This document shows positions 41,656 to 51,026 of a stretch of DNA of 64,000 bases, piece by piece. Both the position numbers and the translations under genes were made by a program. Each line of letters opens with the position of its first letter. Position 1 is the first letter of the stretch. This DNA comes from Pseudomaricurvus hydrocarbonicus (GTDB lineage Bacteria > Pseudomonadota > Gammaproteobacteria > Pseudomonadales > Cellvibrionaceae), in the NCBI RefSeq assembly GCF_011602365.1, contig NZ_JAAONZ010000004.1, forward strand, positions 62,001 through 126,000. The letters are read 5' to 3'. Under the pieces are notes generated by a model. It was not told the DNA's origin. It saw only the letters and a list, made by a program, of their open reading frames with translations, and did no database searches.

Positions 41656-44591
41656 CAGTGCTGTCCTCCCTGCGCGTAGAGCGATTCACGAACGAAATCT
41701 TCTTCCTGCCAACGCAGAATGGGGCCTAGATCTTCGTAAAACCGTTTCAGTGATGGGCTCTTAAAATCCAGCGAGCAGTCACCCTGTAAAAAAGTAGTCG
41801 CCAGCATTTCCAGCTGTTGTTGCCAGTATTCTCGTATCAACTGCCAGTCGGTGGGCAACTCCAGAGCGTCGGCCTTGTCCGCTGACAGAATGCCCGGGTG
41901 CTCAGCGGATAATCCACCCAGCCCCTTGATGGCAATGTCTTTGGCATTGACCTGGGCGAACACGACGGCGTTGATGTCAGTGGCTTGATCCTTCAGGTAG
42001 CACAGGCAATACAGGGGCAGCTGAGGCTCGTCCGGGCGCTCGCCGCCCCAGCTTTTGGGGTTGGGAGAACCGGTTTTGTAATCGATAAGAATGAGCTCGC
42101 CGTCCTTGAGCTTGTCCATTCGGTCCAGTCGCAAGGTCAGGGGGAGGCCGGCAAAATTCGCAGTCATGGCTTCTTCGTTGGCAACGACCGTAAACGCAGG
42201 GCGCTGTTTTTCCAGCTCCAGCCAGCGCAGAATGAGCTGGCTCTGGCGGGTTTGCTCCAGTGCCACGTAGTTTTCTCCAAAAAAGTCCGGTTCGCGCTTA
42301 CGGAATCGGTGGAGATGTTCTTGCACGCGGCTGCTCACCAGACTCTTTAGATCATCGTCCGACTGTGTCAATAAGGTGTCCTGATCAACCAAAACTTTCC
42401 AGATATCAGACAGAGCGTCGTGCAGAATTTGACCGCGCTGCATGGGGGTAAAGCCCAGCGCCGGCGGGTCGCTCCGCTGGGCTCCCAGCCGATGAAGAGC
42501 GAAGGCCGCAGAGGGCGATATGGCCTGGTTTTTCAGAATTTGACTGCCGCCGCGAAGGTGTGCCAGTTCTTCAGGGGTCACGGCTGGCCCCGCGCCGGTA
42601 TTCACCCATTCCAGTTGTTGGTGATTGACGATCTGTTGAATGTAGTCAGGCCAGCCGGTGGTCATGGAACCGCACAGATTTTGTAAGGCAGTGTCGCCAG
42701 AGCCGGCGGCCAGGTCGTTGGCGCTGGTGATGTCTTTGACCAGAGCGCTGGGCTGCAAGGGCGTATCTGAGTCAAAGCAGGGGTAACTGAACACCACGTG
42801 CTGTGCACAGTGCAGATAACCCTGGGTGAGACGCTCGGCGAACGCCAACTCCCGGTCGGCATCGGCGTGGGGCATGCCTTGTTGCCGCTGAAGGTTCAGC
42901 GGCAATAACGGGTTGGGCTCCGGCGCGGGGGGCCAGCTCTGTTGGCTCATGCCCAAGACCCAGCAGTGAGAGAATTGCAAGCCTGCCCCTTCCAGGATTC
43001 CCAAAATTTGCACCGGAGACTCGGGGGTCTGGGCTTGAAAGTGCTCACTGCCGGCCAGTTGGGTCAACAGGTTGAGGGCTTCATCACAGGTGAGCAGTTT
43101 CCCGGTGGTTTCGAGCTGACAGAATTTTTCCTGCAATTGATACCACTGATTGACCTGTTGGTATTCGTTGCTGTCCAGCCGTCGGCTGCCAGGCCAGCCG
43201 AGATGTCGCAATTGCGCTTCAAACAACTCGAGCCACTGGCCAGGTGAGAGCAGCTTGGGGCGCTGGCGACGCAGGGATTCAATGTGTTGCAGCGTTTGGT
43301 CCAGCCATTGCCAGACGGCCGCTGACTGGTCGCTGGCAGAGGGAGGCTCAGTTATGCCCGGGACGGGTCTTGAGGGCGCGGCCAGTTCTTCCGCGTTGAC
43401 TGTCTGGCGATGGCAGATTTGCCTTAATTGGCTGGTTTTGATTCTGGCGCGCTGCAATTTTTTAAGTTGCTGTGCCAAGGCTTCACTTTCGCCCAGGTGG
43501 TCCGCAATGCTCCAAAAGGGAGACGTGAGCAAGTCTATGAGATTTTCGGTGTTGATTCGGTAGAGGTTGAGCTGCAGCAGCGCCAGGGTATCGTGAACCA
43601 GAGGCACGCCGCCCAAAGGGACACCCGCTGAAAAGTTGAAGGGCAGGGTGTAGCGGGCAGATTCTGGCAAGGCAAACTGGGGCTCTAACACTTCCACAAA
43701 AACCTGTTCGACGGTGTGGCGAATTTGGCCCAGGTTTGGGGCAATGATGCCGATAGACGCGCTGGGGTTGTCGGCGAGAATGGTTTGCGCCCAACAGGCT
43801 GCCGCTCGAATTTCATCCAGCTGGCTGGGGCAGCCAAGTAGCTGATGGGATCTGAGCCCGGGGCTATCGTCAGAAGTGTCAAATGTCGCCTGCTGCAATA
43901 CCTGTGCGGAAACCGCATCGAACAGCGATTGGCTTAAGGGCGGTATGTCGTCAAAGCCCAACAGCAGGAGCTTGGGTTCCTGTGGTATTACTCCGCCATG
44001 GTAGCAGGCCATGATGTGCTGTTGGACCTGTTCCGGGGTACACAATTGGTGCTGGGTGAGGGCGGCTTCGAATTGACGGATCCAGCGTCGCAGAGGGTTT
44101 GCCTCTGCTTCAGGGGGCGCAGAATCGGCCTCGGCGGGCTGTTCAGGTGTTGGGTCAGATATTGTCGTTGGTGCTTGTGTCGGCAACAGGGTTCCGTCGC
44201 CGGATAGGGCTGTGCTGTCGAGATTCCATCGCTGCAGGGTGCGGTAAGCGGCTTGAGCATCACTGGCCAGCCGGTGAGGATTAATCAATTCTGCGCCCAC
44301 CGCATCGCTCTGGATGATCTCCAGCCAGAGGCGCTGGAGCACAAACTCCGAGGCGGGGCTGGCGGGGGTTTCAAGACCGGCTCGATCCAGCAGTAACTGG
44401 TATTGTTCCGCTAACCACTCACTGAGCGAATACACTCTGGGAGATTCCCAGGCGTGTGTGCCGAGTTGCTGATGATGCTGGTTGTAGCTTTCGATCAATT
44501 TGTTCTTGAGCCTGCTGTTGGGGGTCAGGATTAAAACCCTGTCATCGATTGATTTCAGCAGTGGTTGAATGTTGAACAAGCTGATAGGCAT
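41655..44591 (-). CDS. PD-(D/E)XK nuclease family protein, AddB-like DNA repair protein
   Basis: The 978-residue partner starts LFNIQPLLKSIDDRVLILTPNSRLKNKL. That segment is where AddB would have its Walker A motif, but no GxxGxGK is present, so the helicase half looks inactive. Proline/glutamine-rich insertions lie near 145-175. The RecB-family nuclease signature is ELILIDYKTGSPNP at about residue 865, with QLPLYCLCYL behind it. The Cys cluster that holds a 4Fe-4S centre in true AddB is not visible after the nuclease motif. It matches a proteobacterial family usually called probable DNA repair protein. The 4-nt overlap ties it to the helicase gene. Confidence 0.82.
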   Translation of the reverse strand: MPISLFNIQPLLKSIDDRVLILTPNSRLKNKLIESYNQHHQQLGTHAWESPRVYSLSEWLAEQYQLLLDRAGLETPASPASEFVLQRLWLEIIQSDAVGAELINPHRLASDAQAAYRTLQRWNLDSTALSGDGTLLPTQAPTTISDPTPEQPAEADSAPPEAEANPLRRWIRQFEAALTQHQLCTPEQVQQHIMACYHGGVIPQEPKLLLLGFDDIPPLSQSLFDAVSAQVLQQATFDTSDDSPGLRSHQLLGCPSQLDEIRAAACWAQTILADNPSASIGIIAPNLGQIRHTVEQVFVEVLEPQFALPESARYTLPFNFSAGVPLGGVPLVHDTLALLQLNLYRINTENLIDLLTSPFWSIADHLGESEALAQQLKKLQRARIKTSQLRQICHRQTVNAEELAAPSRPVPGITEPPSASDQSAAVWQWLDQTLQHIESLRRQRPKLLSPGQWLELFEAQLRHLGWPGSRRLDSNEYQQVNQWYQLQEKFCQLETTGKLLTCDEALNLLTQLAGSEHFQAQTPESPVQILGILEGAGLQFSHCWVLGMSQQSWPPAPEPNPLLPLNLQRQQGMPHADADRELAFAERLTQGYLHCAQHVVFSYPCFDSDTPLQPSALVKDITSANDLAAGSGDTALQNLCGSMTTGWPDYIQQIVNHQQLEWVNTGAGPAVTPEELAHLRGGSQILKNQAISPSAAFALHRLGAQRSDPPALGFTPMQRGQILHDALSDIWKVLVDQDTLLTQSDDDLKSLVSSRVQEHLHRFRKREPDFFGENYVALEQTRQSQLILRWLELEKQRPAFTVVANEEAMTANFAGLPLTLRLDRMDKLKDGELILIDYKTGSPNPKSWGGERPDEPQLPLYCLCYLKDQATDINAVVFAQVNAKDIAIKGLGGLSAEHPGILSADKADALELPTDWQLIREYWQQQLEMLATTFLQGDCSLDFKSPSLKRFYEDLGPILRWQEEDFVRESLYAQGGQH

Positions 44592-44815
44592 GTGAGCAAA
44601 GAGGTCCGTCCGGTGAGAAAGACGAAATCATCGCACAGCCAGGCAGGAGTGTCACTGCAATAGCAGGGGGCATGCAGGTTTGGCGTTTGAACAGGGCTGC
44701 TGACCATCAAGGTTTAAAATCAGTGCCAGCTTAAGGTTCAACTTAAGCGTCATCTCGAAGTCTAAAATAAGGGCCATAACCCTTGGCTCAGATTCTTCCG
44801 CAGCGATATAGACGC

Positions 44816-45244
44816 TTATTCTGCGGGGATCAGGTCGGCGATACTGCGCAGGTAATCTTCTTTTTCTCGCTGAAACAGGTTCCTGCCGCCAATCTGAAAC
44901 GCCTTGTGCAGATGCGTTCGGGCTGATGTTTTTTCGCCCATGTGGTACAGGCACTGACCAAGCCGGAGGTGTATGAAGGGGTTGTCGCGGGTTTGCGGGC
45001 AGTGATTGGCTGAGCGAAGAGCTTCGCAACCGGGAATGTACTGCTTGAGACTGAAGTAACTGTCGCCAATCCCTGTCAGCAACCAGCCAGCTTCTGGAAA
45101 ATCCGTTTGAGGCTTGGGCAGCAGTACCCAACCTTGATAGAATAGACGCAATGCTTCTCTGTACTTGCCATGGTCATAGGCTTCATACGCTTCGGCACAG
45201 AGCTCTCGTATTCGGTCGGTGGTCTCTTGGGGCAGCTCGTTCAT
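44816..45244 (-). CDS. Tetratricopeptide-like protein (142 aa)
   Basis: The small, probably cytoplasmic protein contains about three TPR-like helical pairs: ELCAEAYEAYDHGKYREALRLF, GWLLTGIGDSYFSLKQYIPGCEAL and PFIHLRLGQCLYHMGEKTSARTHL. Conserved W/L/G, Y and A positions are at TPR spacing. Such proteins are adaptors; the partner is unknown. It lies 224 nt downstream of nothing on its own strand and upstream of the AddB-like gene. An inverted repeat GCTTAAG...CTTAAGC (44729-44748) in the gap after it may be a weak stem. Confidence 0.75.
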   Translation of the reverse strand: MNELPQETTDRIRELCAEAYEAYDHGKYREALRLFYQGWVLLPKPQTDFPEAGWLLTGIGDSYFSLKQYIPGCEALRSANHCPQTRDNPFIHLRLGQCLYHMGEKTSARTHLHKAFQIGGRNLFQREKEDYLRSIADLIPAE

Positions 45245-45495
45245 GTTACAAACAATTTCATCAATGAGTGGATTGATAATAGCGATCTAATTCGACAAAA
45301 ACAAAGCTCAGTGAGCTTAAAAGCGAGATTGCAGACAATTTCAGCCGGGGCAAGCCTTCGATGAAGACCTGTTCGGCACGGCACTGGTCGTGAATCAAAC
45401 ACAAATGTCTCGATAAAACGCCTCTTTAAAAAGGAATCTATTTGGCCCGGTTGAAGGTAATTTGATCAACATTGGCTAAACAACGGAAACGCTGC

Positions 45496-46998
45496 ATGAC
45501 CATTGAAACCCTGTACACCCCCTCATTCCAGTGGGCTTTGATTTCTGCCTTGTTCACGCTGGTGCTTATGGGATTGATCCTGTTGAGGCAATCTAAATTA
45601 TATAGCAAAAAAATTGAATTGCTGAAGGAGATATCTCGTCAAAATGTGACTGAATTGACCTTGTCTCAGCAACGTCTGGAGCAGTTGACCCTTGGGGAGC
45701 AGCAAAATCAAGAACATCTCAAATTGCTGCAGCAACAGTTGCAGCTTCAGCAGGTGGATCTGTCGGAAAAAACGAGTCGTCTGGCAGTGCTGGAGAACGT
45801 TGCGCAGGAACAGCAATCTCTAAAAGAGATGCTCCACGCCCGTGAGAATCAATTGCGACAGCTTCTAGCCGATCACCAGAGTCTGCAGGCGAAAAGCCTG
45901 GCAGAAAAAAACAGCCTTGAGGAAAAGCTCATCCTTCTCAAAGAGGCCCGTGAACAACTGAATAATGAGTTTAGGTTACTGGCCAATAAAATCTTTGATG
46001 ACAAGCAACAGCGTTTTAATGAGCAGAGTCAGCAGGCTTTATCGGCCAGTGTCAATCCCCTCAAAGAACAAATAGAGGCCTTCCGTAAAAAAGTTGAGGA
46101 TGCCTACGATAAAGAAAACTCTGAGCGCAGTAAGTTAGTCGGTCAGCTGACCGAGCTGCAAAAACAAACCCGACAAATTGGTGAGGATGCCATCAACCTG
46201 ACCAATGCGCTTAAAGGTGACAACAAGACCCAGGGTAATTGGGGGGAGGTCATTCTCGAGCGTTTGCTGGAAGAATCGGGCTTGCACAAAGGGCGTGAAT
46301 ACGAGGTTCAGGTGGGGTTGAAAGATGAAGTTGGGCGTCGCCGTAACCCTGACGTTATTATTCGCTTGCCTGAAGGTAAAGACATTGTCATCGACTCCAA
46401 GGTGTCACTGATTCACTATGAACAATCAGCCTCAGCCAGCGATGACAATGAACGGCAAAAGGCCATAACGCAGCACGTGGCATCGGTTCGCACCCACATT
46501 CAGCAATTAAGTGCCAAGTCCTACGACAAATTGGAAGGCATTCGCAGCCTGGATTTTGTGTTTCTGTTCATTCCGGTTGAGGCTGCATTCATGGCGGCTC
46601 TTCAAGCTGATCAACGGCTGTTTCAGGAGGCTTACAGTAAGCACATTATTCTGGTGAGTCCCACCACCTTGTTGGCCAGTTTACGTACCGTGGAAAACAT
46701 CTGGCGTTACGAAAAACAGAATCGCAACGCCGAAGAAATTGCCCGTCAGGCGGGGGGGCTGCACGATCAATTTGTGTTGTTGTTTGAGGCCTTTGAGGAG
46801 GTCGGCAAGCAAATCGATAAAGCCGGGGAATCTTATGACCTGGCCCACAAACGTCTGGTGTCGGGGCGCGGTAATCTCATGCGGCGGGTCGAGAGCCTGA
46901 GATTGTTGGGCGCCAAAACCAAAAAACAGCTGCCGACAAATTCATTGGGCACGACCGACGCTGAGTCGCTGTTAGCGGATCAGATCGATGCCGAATAA
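45496..46998 (+). CDS. rmuC: DNA recombination protein RmuC
   Basis: RmuC limits recombination at inverted repeats and has a nuclease-like domain; its enzymatic role is poorly defined. The 500 residues have one N-terminal membrane helix (WALISALFTLVLMGLILL, about 12-30), a long Gln/Glu/Leu-rich coiled-coil (35-200) and the RmuC domain (200-455): KGDNKTQGNWGEVILERLLEESGL, VIIRLPEGKDIVIDSKVSL, LDFVFLFIPVEAAFMAAL, LVSPTTLLASLRTV. The frame opens at TTG eight codons earlier; ATG 45496 (MTIETLYTPSF) is preferred with GGAAA upstream. Confidence 0.93.
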   Translation: MTIETLYTPSFQWALISALFTLVLMGLILLRQSKLYSKKIELLKEISRQNVTELTLSQQRLEQLTLGEQQNQEHLKLLQQQLQLQQVDLSEKTSRLAVLENVAQEQQSLKEMLHARENQLRQLLADHQSLQAKSLAEKNSLEEKLILLKEAREQLNNEFRLLANKIFDDKQQRFNEQSQQALSASVNPLKEQIEAFRKKVEDAYDKENSERSKLVGQLTELQKQTRQIGEDAINLTNALKGDNKTQGNWGEVILERLLEESGLHKGREYEVQVGLKDEVGRRRNPDVIIRLPEGKDIVIDSKVSLIHYEQSASASDDNERQKAITQHVASVRTHIQQLSAKSYDKLEGIRSLDFVFLFIPVEAAFMAALQADQRLFQEAYSKHIILVSPTTLLASLRTVENIWRYEKQNRNAEEIARQAGGLHDQFVLLFEAFEEVGKQIDKAGESYDLAHKRLVSGRGNLMRRVESLRLLGAKTKKQLPTNSLGTTDAESLLADQIDAE

Positions 46999-47097
46999 TT
47001 CCACGGTACGTTCAAGCTGTAGTGCCAGTATGACGCTACAGCCACACCACAGCGCACGCTGGTCGATAGGGTTGGCATATCCAATTAGGCTAAAAGT

Positions 47098-48045
47098 ATG
47101 TTTGTAGAAGTTCTGCTGTTTACCCTGTCGGTAACCGCCCCCATTTTTTTATGGCTGCTGTTAGGCGGTGTGCTCAAAGTGCTTGGGCTGTTGAACGAGC
47201 AGTGGATCAGCCGGGGATCCTGGTTTGTGTTTTATGTCAGTTTGCCTGTGCTTATGTTCACCAGCATGGTACGCAAGCCCATTGCGGAAGTGTTTGAGCC
47301 AACGTTATTGATTGTCTGCCTGATTTGTACCTTCAGTATATTGGCGCTTTCACGCTGGTGGTCGACCGCGTCAAGGCTGACGCCCGAAGACGCTACCGTG
47401 ATGCAACAGGGGGCCTTGCGGGGTAACTTGGGGATTATTGGTATATTGCTTTGTCTTCACGCTTACGGCGACGGCGTGCTGACCCAGGTGTCGTTGTTGA
47501 TGGCAATGATGACGATTGTCTATAACGTTGTCAGTGTGTATATCTTTGTAGATGGCCTGAATGAAGGCAGGTTAAACCTGAAACTGCTGTTCGTCAGCTT
47601 GATGAAAAACCCCTTGATCGTCGCGATTCTGGCCAGCCTGCCGGTGGCGTTTGCGAGTGTTCGGATCCCGCCGGAGGTGTTTCAGTGGACCGATGGTTTT
47701 GTCACCGTCACTTTGCCCATTGCCCTGATCTGTATCGGCGGTACCCTCAGTTATCGCAGCGTCAAGAATGATGTGAAGCTGTTGCTGAAAACCGCATCGC
47801 TGAAATTGGTGTTAATGCCGGTCATTGGTATCCTGCTGGTGCTGCTGATGGGGGTTCAAGGACAGCCGTTGGGGGTGGTGTTCTTGCTGATGGCCAGTCC
47901 CACCGCGGCGGCCAGTTTTGTGATGACCAAAGCCTACGGAGGCAATGCAGCACTGGCGGCGAACATTGTCGTGTTCACGACGCTGGGCTCACTGCTGACC
48001 ATCAGCCTGGGCGTATTTGTATTAACCTATCTGCAGTTAATGTAA
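47098..48045 (+). CDS. AEC family (auxin efflux carrier-type) transporter
   Basis: The 315-residue membrane protein has about ten hydrophobic segments in two five-helix halves, as in the AEC branch of the BART superfamily. Segments include LSVTAPIFLWLLLGGVLKVLG, RGNLGIIGILLC, VYNVVSVYIF, MKNPLIVAILASLPVAF and MLMASPTAAASFVMTKAYGG-like VVFLLMASPTAAASFVM, with the small-residue/proline crossover helices of the fold. Known bacterial relatives move dicarboxylates or malonate; the substrate here is unknown. It follows rmuC by about 100 nt. Confidence 0.85.
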   Translation: MFVEVLLFTLSVTAPIFLWLLLGGVLKVLGLLNEQWISRGSWFVFYVSLPVLMFTSMVRKPIAEVFEPTLLIVCLICTFSILALSRWWSTASRLTPEDATVMQQGALRGNLGIIGILLCLHAYGDGVLTQVSLLMAMMTIVYNVVSVYIFVDGLNEGRLNLKLLFVSLMKNPLIVAILASLPVAFASVRIPPEVFQWTDGFVTVTLPIALICIGGTLSYRSVKNDVKLLLKTASLKLVLMPVIGILLVLLMGVQGQPLGVVFLLMASPTAAASFVMTKAYGGNAALAANIVVFTTLGSLLTISLGVFVLTYLQLM

Positions 48046-48110
48046 TGTGAGCTTGTCGGGCCCATGCAGGTTAAAGATTTTGAATAAAACCCTTGGAGAA
48101 CATAGTTGTA

Positions 48111-48584
48111 ATGTCTACCCAATCCCCATATCTCGCTCTGGCCCTTATCGCAGCGGCCAGCATTGTGTTTGCGCTGGCGGCAGTGGCCGTCTACTACCGG
48201 TTGAAGCTGCGTACGATGCAACAACACCAGCAAGCGCAACTGGAACAACTGAAAAAGCAGGGCCAGCAGCAGCGTGGCCGCATCAATAAGAGCATTCAGA
48301 TCATCGCCCAGGGGCTGCTTGATGACCAGCTAAGCCTGACCGAAGGCTCCATTCGAATCAAGGTATTGCTCGATGGACTGGCTGTAGAGGAGGGGGTCCA
48401 GGAAGAGTTTGCCGCCTTTTATCATCTGGCGGCAGCAACAGATCACATCCCCATTCTGGAGGCCTGGAAGGCGCTGAACACCAGAAAAAAACTGGAGTTT
48501 GATCAGCAGCGCCAACAGCTGGAAAGCGATCACCGTGAATTTGTGATCGATGCCGCACAACGCATTCTGGGTAAGCAATTCTAA
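48111..48584 (+). CDS. DUF2489 domain-containing protein
   Basis: The 157-residue protein has one N-terminal membrane helix (YLALALIAAASIVFALAAVAVYY, about 6-28), then a Gln-rich coiled segment and a helical cytoplasmic domain. The stretches GRINKSIQIIAQGLLDDQLSLTEGSIRIKVLLD and FYHLAAATDHIPILEAWK are the DUF2489 core. The family is known next to trmA in gammaproteobacteria and has no assigned function. The frame opens at TTG (48093), which itself lies in the GGAG ribosome-binding site, so ATG 48111 is taken. It is convergent with trmA across 13 nt. Confidence 0.85.
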   Translation: MSTQSPYLALALIAAASIVFALAAVAVYYRLKLRTMQQHQQAQLEQLKKQGQQQRGRINKSIQIIAQGLLDDQLSLTEGSIRIKVLLDGLAVEEGVQEEFAAFYHLAAATDHIPILEAWKALNTRKKLEFDQQRQQLESDHREFVIDAAQRILGKQF

Positions 48585-48597
48585 CCCTTTGATTTAT

Positions 48598-49692
48598 TTA
48601 CAGGGGGCGTTTGGTCAGCAGCGCGCCACATTCAACGTGGTGCGTGTATGGAAACTGATCAAACAGGGCAAACTTTTCAATCTGGTGGCTCTGAGTGATC
48701 GATTGCAGATCTCGAGCCAGGGTCTCCGGGTTACAGGAGACGTAGAGAATGTTCTCAAAACCTTTGACCACTGCCGTGGTGTGTTCGTCCAGGCCGGCCC
48801 GTGGGGGGTCGACAAAAATGGTCGAAAATTGATAGCTGTCCAGATCAATCTCTTTCAGGCGACGAAAAGAGCGCACTTTGTCCATGGCCTGTGAAAACTC
48901 TTCGCTGGACATGCGAACAATATCGACATTTTCCACCCCGTTGGTGTGCAAGTTGAATAGCGCCGAATTCACCGAGGTTTTGGAGATTTCCGTGGCCAGC
49001 ACCTTGTCAAACGCCTCGGCCAGCGGCACGGTAAAGTTGCCGTTGCCACAATACAGTTCCAACAGGTCGCCGGTGAGAGGTGCGGCCGCGCTCAGGGCCC
49101 AACCCAGCATGCTTTCACACACCCTGGCGTTAGGTTGGGTAAAGCCGGTTTCCACCTGCTGGTAATGGTACTCTTTGCCGTTGACGGCGAGTGTTTCTAT
49201 GACAAAGTCCTGACCGATCACCCGTTTCTGTTTGCGGCTGCGACCTATGACATGAACCCCCAGGTCGGAGGCCAATTGTGTCGCTTTTGCTTCCCATTCA
49301 TCGGTGAGGGGGCGGTGGTAAATCAGGGAAATGACGGCCTGATGACTCAGTGTGGTCAGAAACTCCACCTGAAACAGGCGTTTTGACAGGAGTTCATCGG
49401 CATTGATGGCGGCCAGTAATTTCGGCATCAAGGCATTGATCAGCAGACTGCCTACCGGGAATTCATCAATGATGAAGGGCTTTTTATATTCCCCGGGCTC
49501 ATACATGGCGTAGTGTGCCCGACCCTCTTCGTGCCAGATCTTGAACTCCGCACGCATCCGATAGTGGCTCTGGGGGGAGGGAAAGACTTCCAGCTCAGGC
49601 AGGTCAAATGCCTTGAACTGCTCACTGATCCGTTGGGTTTTGTCTTCCAGCTGCTGCTGGTATTGATCCGGGTAAACGCTATTGATGGCCAT
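48598..49692 (-). CDS. trmA: tRNA (uracil(54)-C5)-methyltransferase TrmA
   Basis: TrmA makes m5U54 (ribothymidine) in tRNA using SAM. The 364 residues align with E. coli TrmA (366) end to end: FPSPQSHYRMRAEFKIWHEEGR, RLFQVEFLTTLSHQAVISLIYH, QVETGFTQPNARVCESMLGWAL, SAM motif DLLELYCGNGNFTVPLAEAFD, IFVDPPRAGLD and the nucleophile Cys in ILYVSCNPETLARDL, with the general-base Glu in HHVECGALLTK. The open frame extends 47 residues upstream, but that part is unlike the family, so ATG 49692 (MAINSVYPDQY) is chosen. Confidence 0.96.
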   Translation of the reverse strand: MAINSVYPDQYQQQLEDKTQRISEQFKAFDLPELEVFPSPQSHYRMRAEFKIWHEEGRAHYAMYEPGEYKKPFIIDEFPVGSLLINALMPKLLAAINADELLSKRLFQVEFLTTLSHQAVISLIYHRPLTDEWEAKATQLASDLGVHVIGRSRKQKRVIGQDFVIETLAVNGKEYHYQQVETGFTQPNARVCESMLGWALSAAAPLTGDLLELYCGNGNFTVPLAEAFDKVLATEISKTSVNSALFNLHTNGVENVDIVRMSSEEFSQAMDKVRSFRRLKEIDLDSYQFSTIFVDPPRAGLDEHTTAVVKGFENILYVSCNPETLARDLQSITQSHQIEKFALFDQFPYTHHVECGALLTKRPL

Positions 49693-49982
49693 GGGGCTGT
49701 CTGAAACCAAGTCGATGAGTGATAAAGGGCGGGCATTATACTGACTAAGGGCCCTCGATACGAGATTGCGGTTGGCAAGCCCCAAGCATTTGGCTTTAGG
49801 CCAGAGCCTCTGCAACAGGGCTTCCGCCCTCAAACCGGTCAGGCTTCAAGCTCTTCCACTGAAAAAGCCATGAAATCCGGTCTTTTGTGGGTTTTTGCCA
49901 AATTCCAGGTTCATGGCATAGGTTTATTTGACCCTGGGAAATGGGCTACAATTTCATCCTTTTATACGAATGAGACATAAAA

Positions 49983-50474
49983 ATGAAGTCAGTTGAGTTG
50001 AACTTGGCAATGAGAGAGGGAATGAGACGCCTGGCCTCTGGTGTGTGTGTCGTTACTGCCAAAGGCAAGGATGGCAGTCCTTATGCGATGACTGCGACAT
50101 CGGTGACTTCACTGTCTGATTCGCCGCCCTCCTTGTTAGTGTGTATCAATAAGAGCGCACGCATGTTTGAAGCGATCGACCAGGGCAGCGACTTCTGTAT
50201 TAATCTACTCGCGTATGGGCAGGACGAAATTTCCAATCGCTGTGCCAGTGGCGATCAGGGGGTTGGGCGTTTTGATGTGGGGGCCTGGTCGATGGACAAG
50301 TCTCTGCCTTATCTCAGCGATGGCTTGGCCGCGTTCTTCTGCCGCCAGGATCGTGCCATTGATTACGGCACCCACCGAATCGTCATAGGTAACATTGAAG
50401 AAGTACTGGTCAATGACGACGACAGCATAAACCCTTTGTTATACCTCAACGGGGGGTATCACAAGCTTGGTTAA
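49983..50474 (+). CDS. Flavin reductase family protein
   Basis: The 163-residue protein belongs to the FMN-binding split-barrel flavin reductases that feed reduced FMN or FAD to two-component monooxygenases (HpaC, RutF, styrene monooxygenase reductase types). Motifs: MREGMRRLASGVCVVTAKGKDGSPYAMTATSVTSLSD (flavin phosphate site), PPSLLVCINKSARMFEAI, FCINLLAYGQDEIS and HRIVIGNIEEVLV, then the typical PLLYLNGGYHKLG end. No monooxygenase partner is adjacent, so the physiological acceptor is unknown. The ATG at 49983 begins the conserved region. Confidence 0.9.
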   Translation: MKSVELNLAMREGMRRLASGVCVVTAKGKDGSPYAMTATSVTSLSDSPPSLLVCINKSARMFEAIDQGSDFCINLLAYGQDEISNRCASGDQGVGRFDVGAWSMDKSLPYLSDGLAAFFCRQDRAIDYGTHRIVIGNIEEVLVNDDDSINPLLYLNGGYHKLG

Positions 50475-51026
50475 ACAGGCGGTCAAGCGGAATCTGGCGT
50501 TGGTGGTCGACGCCATTTTGTCATTAGCGTGCGCTCTTGCGCGGCAGCACTGATCAAGAAACGATGCATCCACCCCGTTGAAAATCAAGACTCTCACGTT
50601 GAGAATCCTGTTCAAACCCCTGTTTCGGCCTTTGCAGCAGCGCGTTTGTGGCGCGACGATGATGGCCGTTTAACTCCTCCCCGATGTTCACTGTCAGCCT
50701 CCAGAGCCCGATGGATTTCCGGCCCTGGATGTCGGTCGTGAAAGTTTCTTTTCTATTTAAAAATCAACCTATTTCGCATTTTTATAAGACGATTTTGAAT
50801 TCAAGAAAGCCTCTTTTTGGCGCGAAAAGCTATATAAAAGCAATTCACGTTTGTGGAATTCGCTAGGAAATCGCGGCTTTACGATTAGCACTTGCTCACT
50901 AGAACAGTTTTTCCGCTGATTCGCCGGGGTTGGCGGGATCTCCCTTCGAGTCATCGCTGCAGCAACAGCTTCTATACTTGAAGTTGATCGACTCACAGGC
51001 AATGGAAATAGCGGAGCTGGTTGACT
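50475..51026. other. 552-nt gap before the DUF6351 gene
   Basis: No convincing gene. Short open frames (for example 50529-50741) lack family-like sequence or a good ribosome-binding site. The stretch about 50740-50880 is A+T-rich compared with its surroundings and may hold the promoter of the DUF6351 gene, but clear hexamers were not found. Confidence 0.4.

Noticed and set aside
49927-49951. TTGACC...TACAAT upstream of the flavin reductase gene
   Set aside because: The spacer is only 13 bp, too short for a sigma-70 promoter.
50529-50741. 70-codon open frame before the DUF6351 gene
   Set aside because: No ribosome-binding site, no family likeness, and an Arg/Ser/Pro-rich product typical of non-coding translation.
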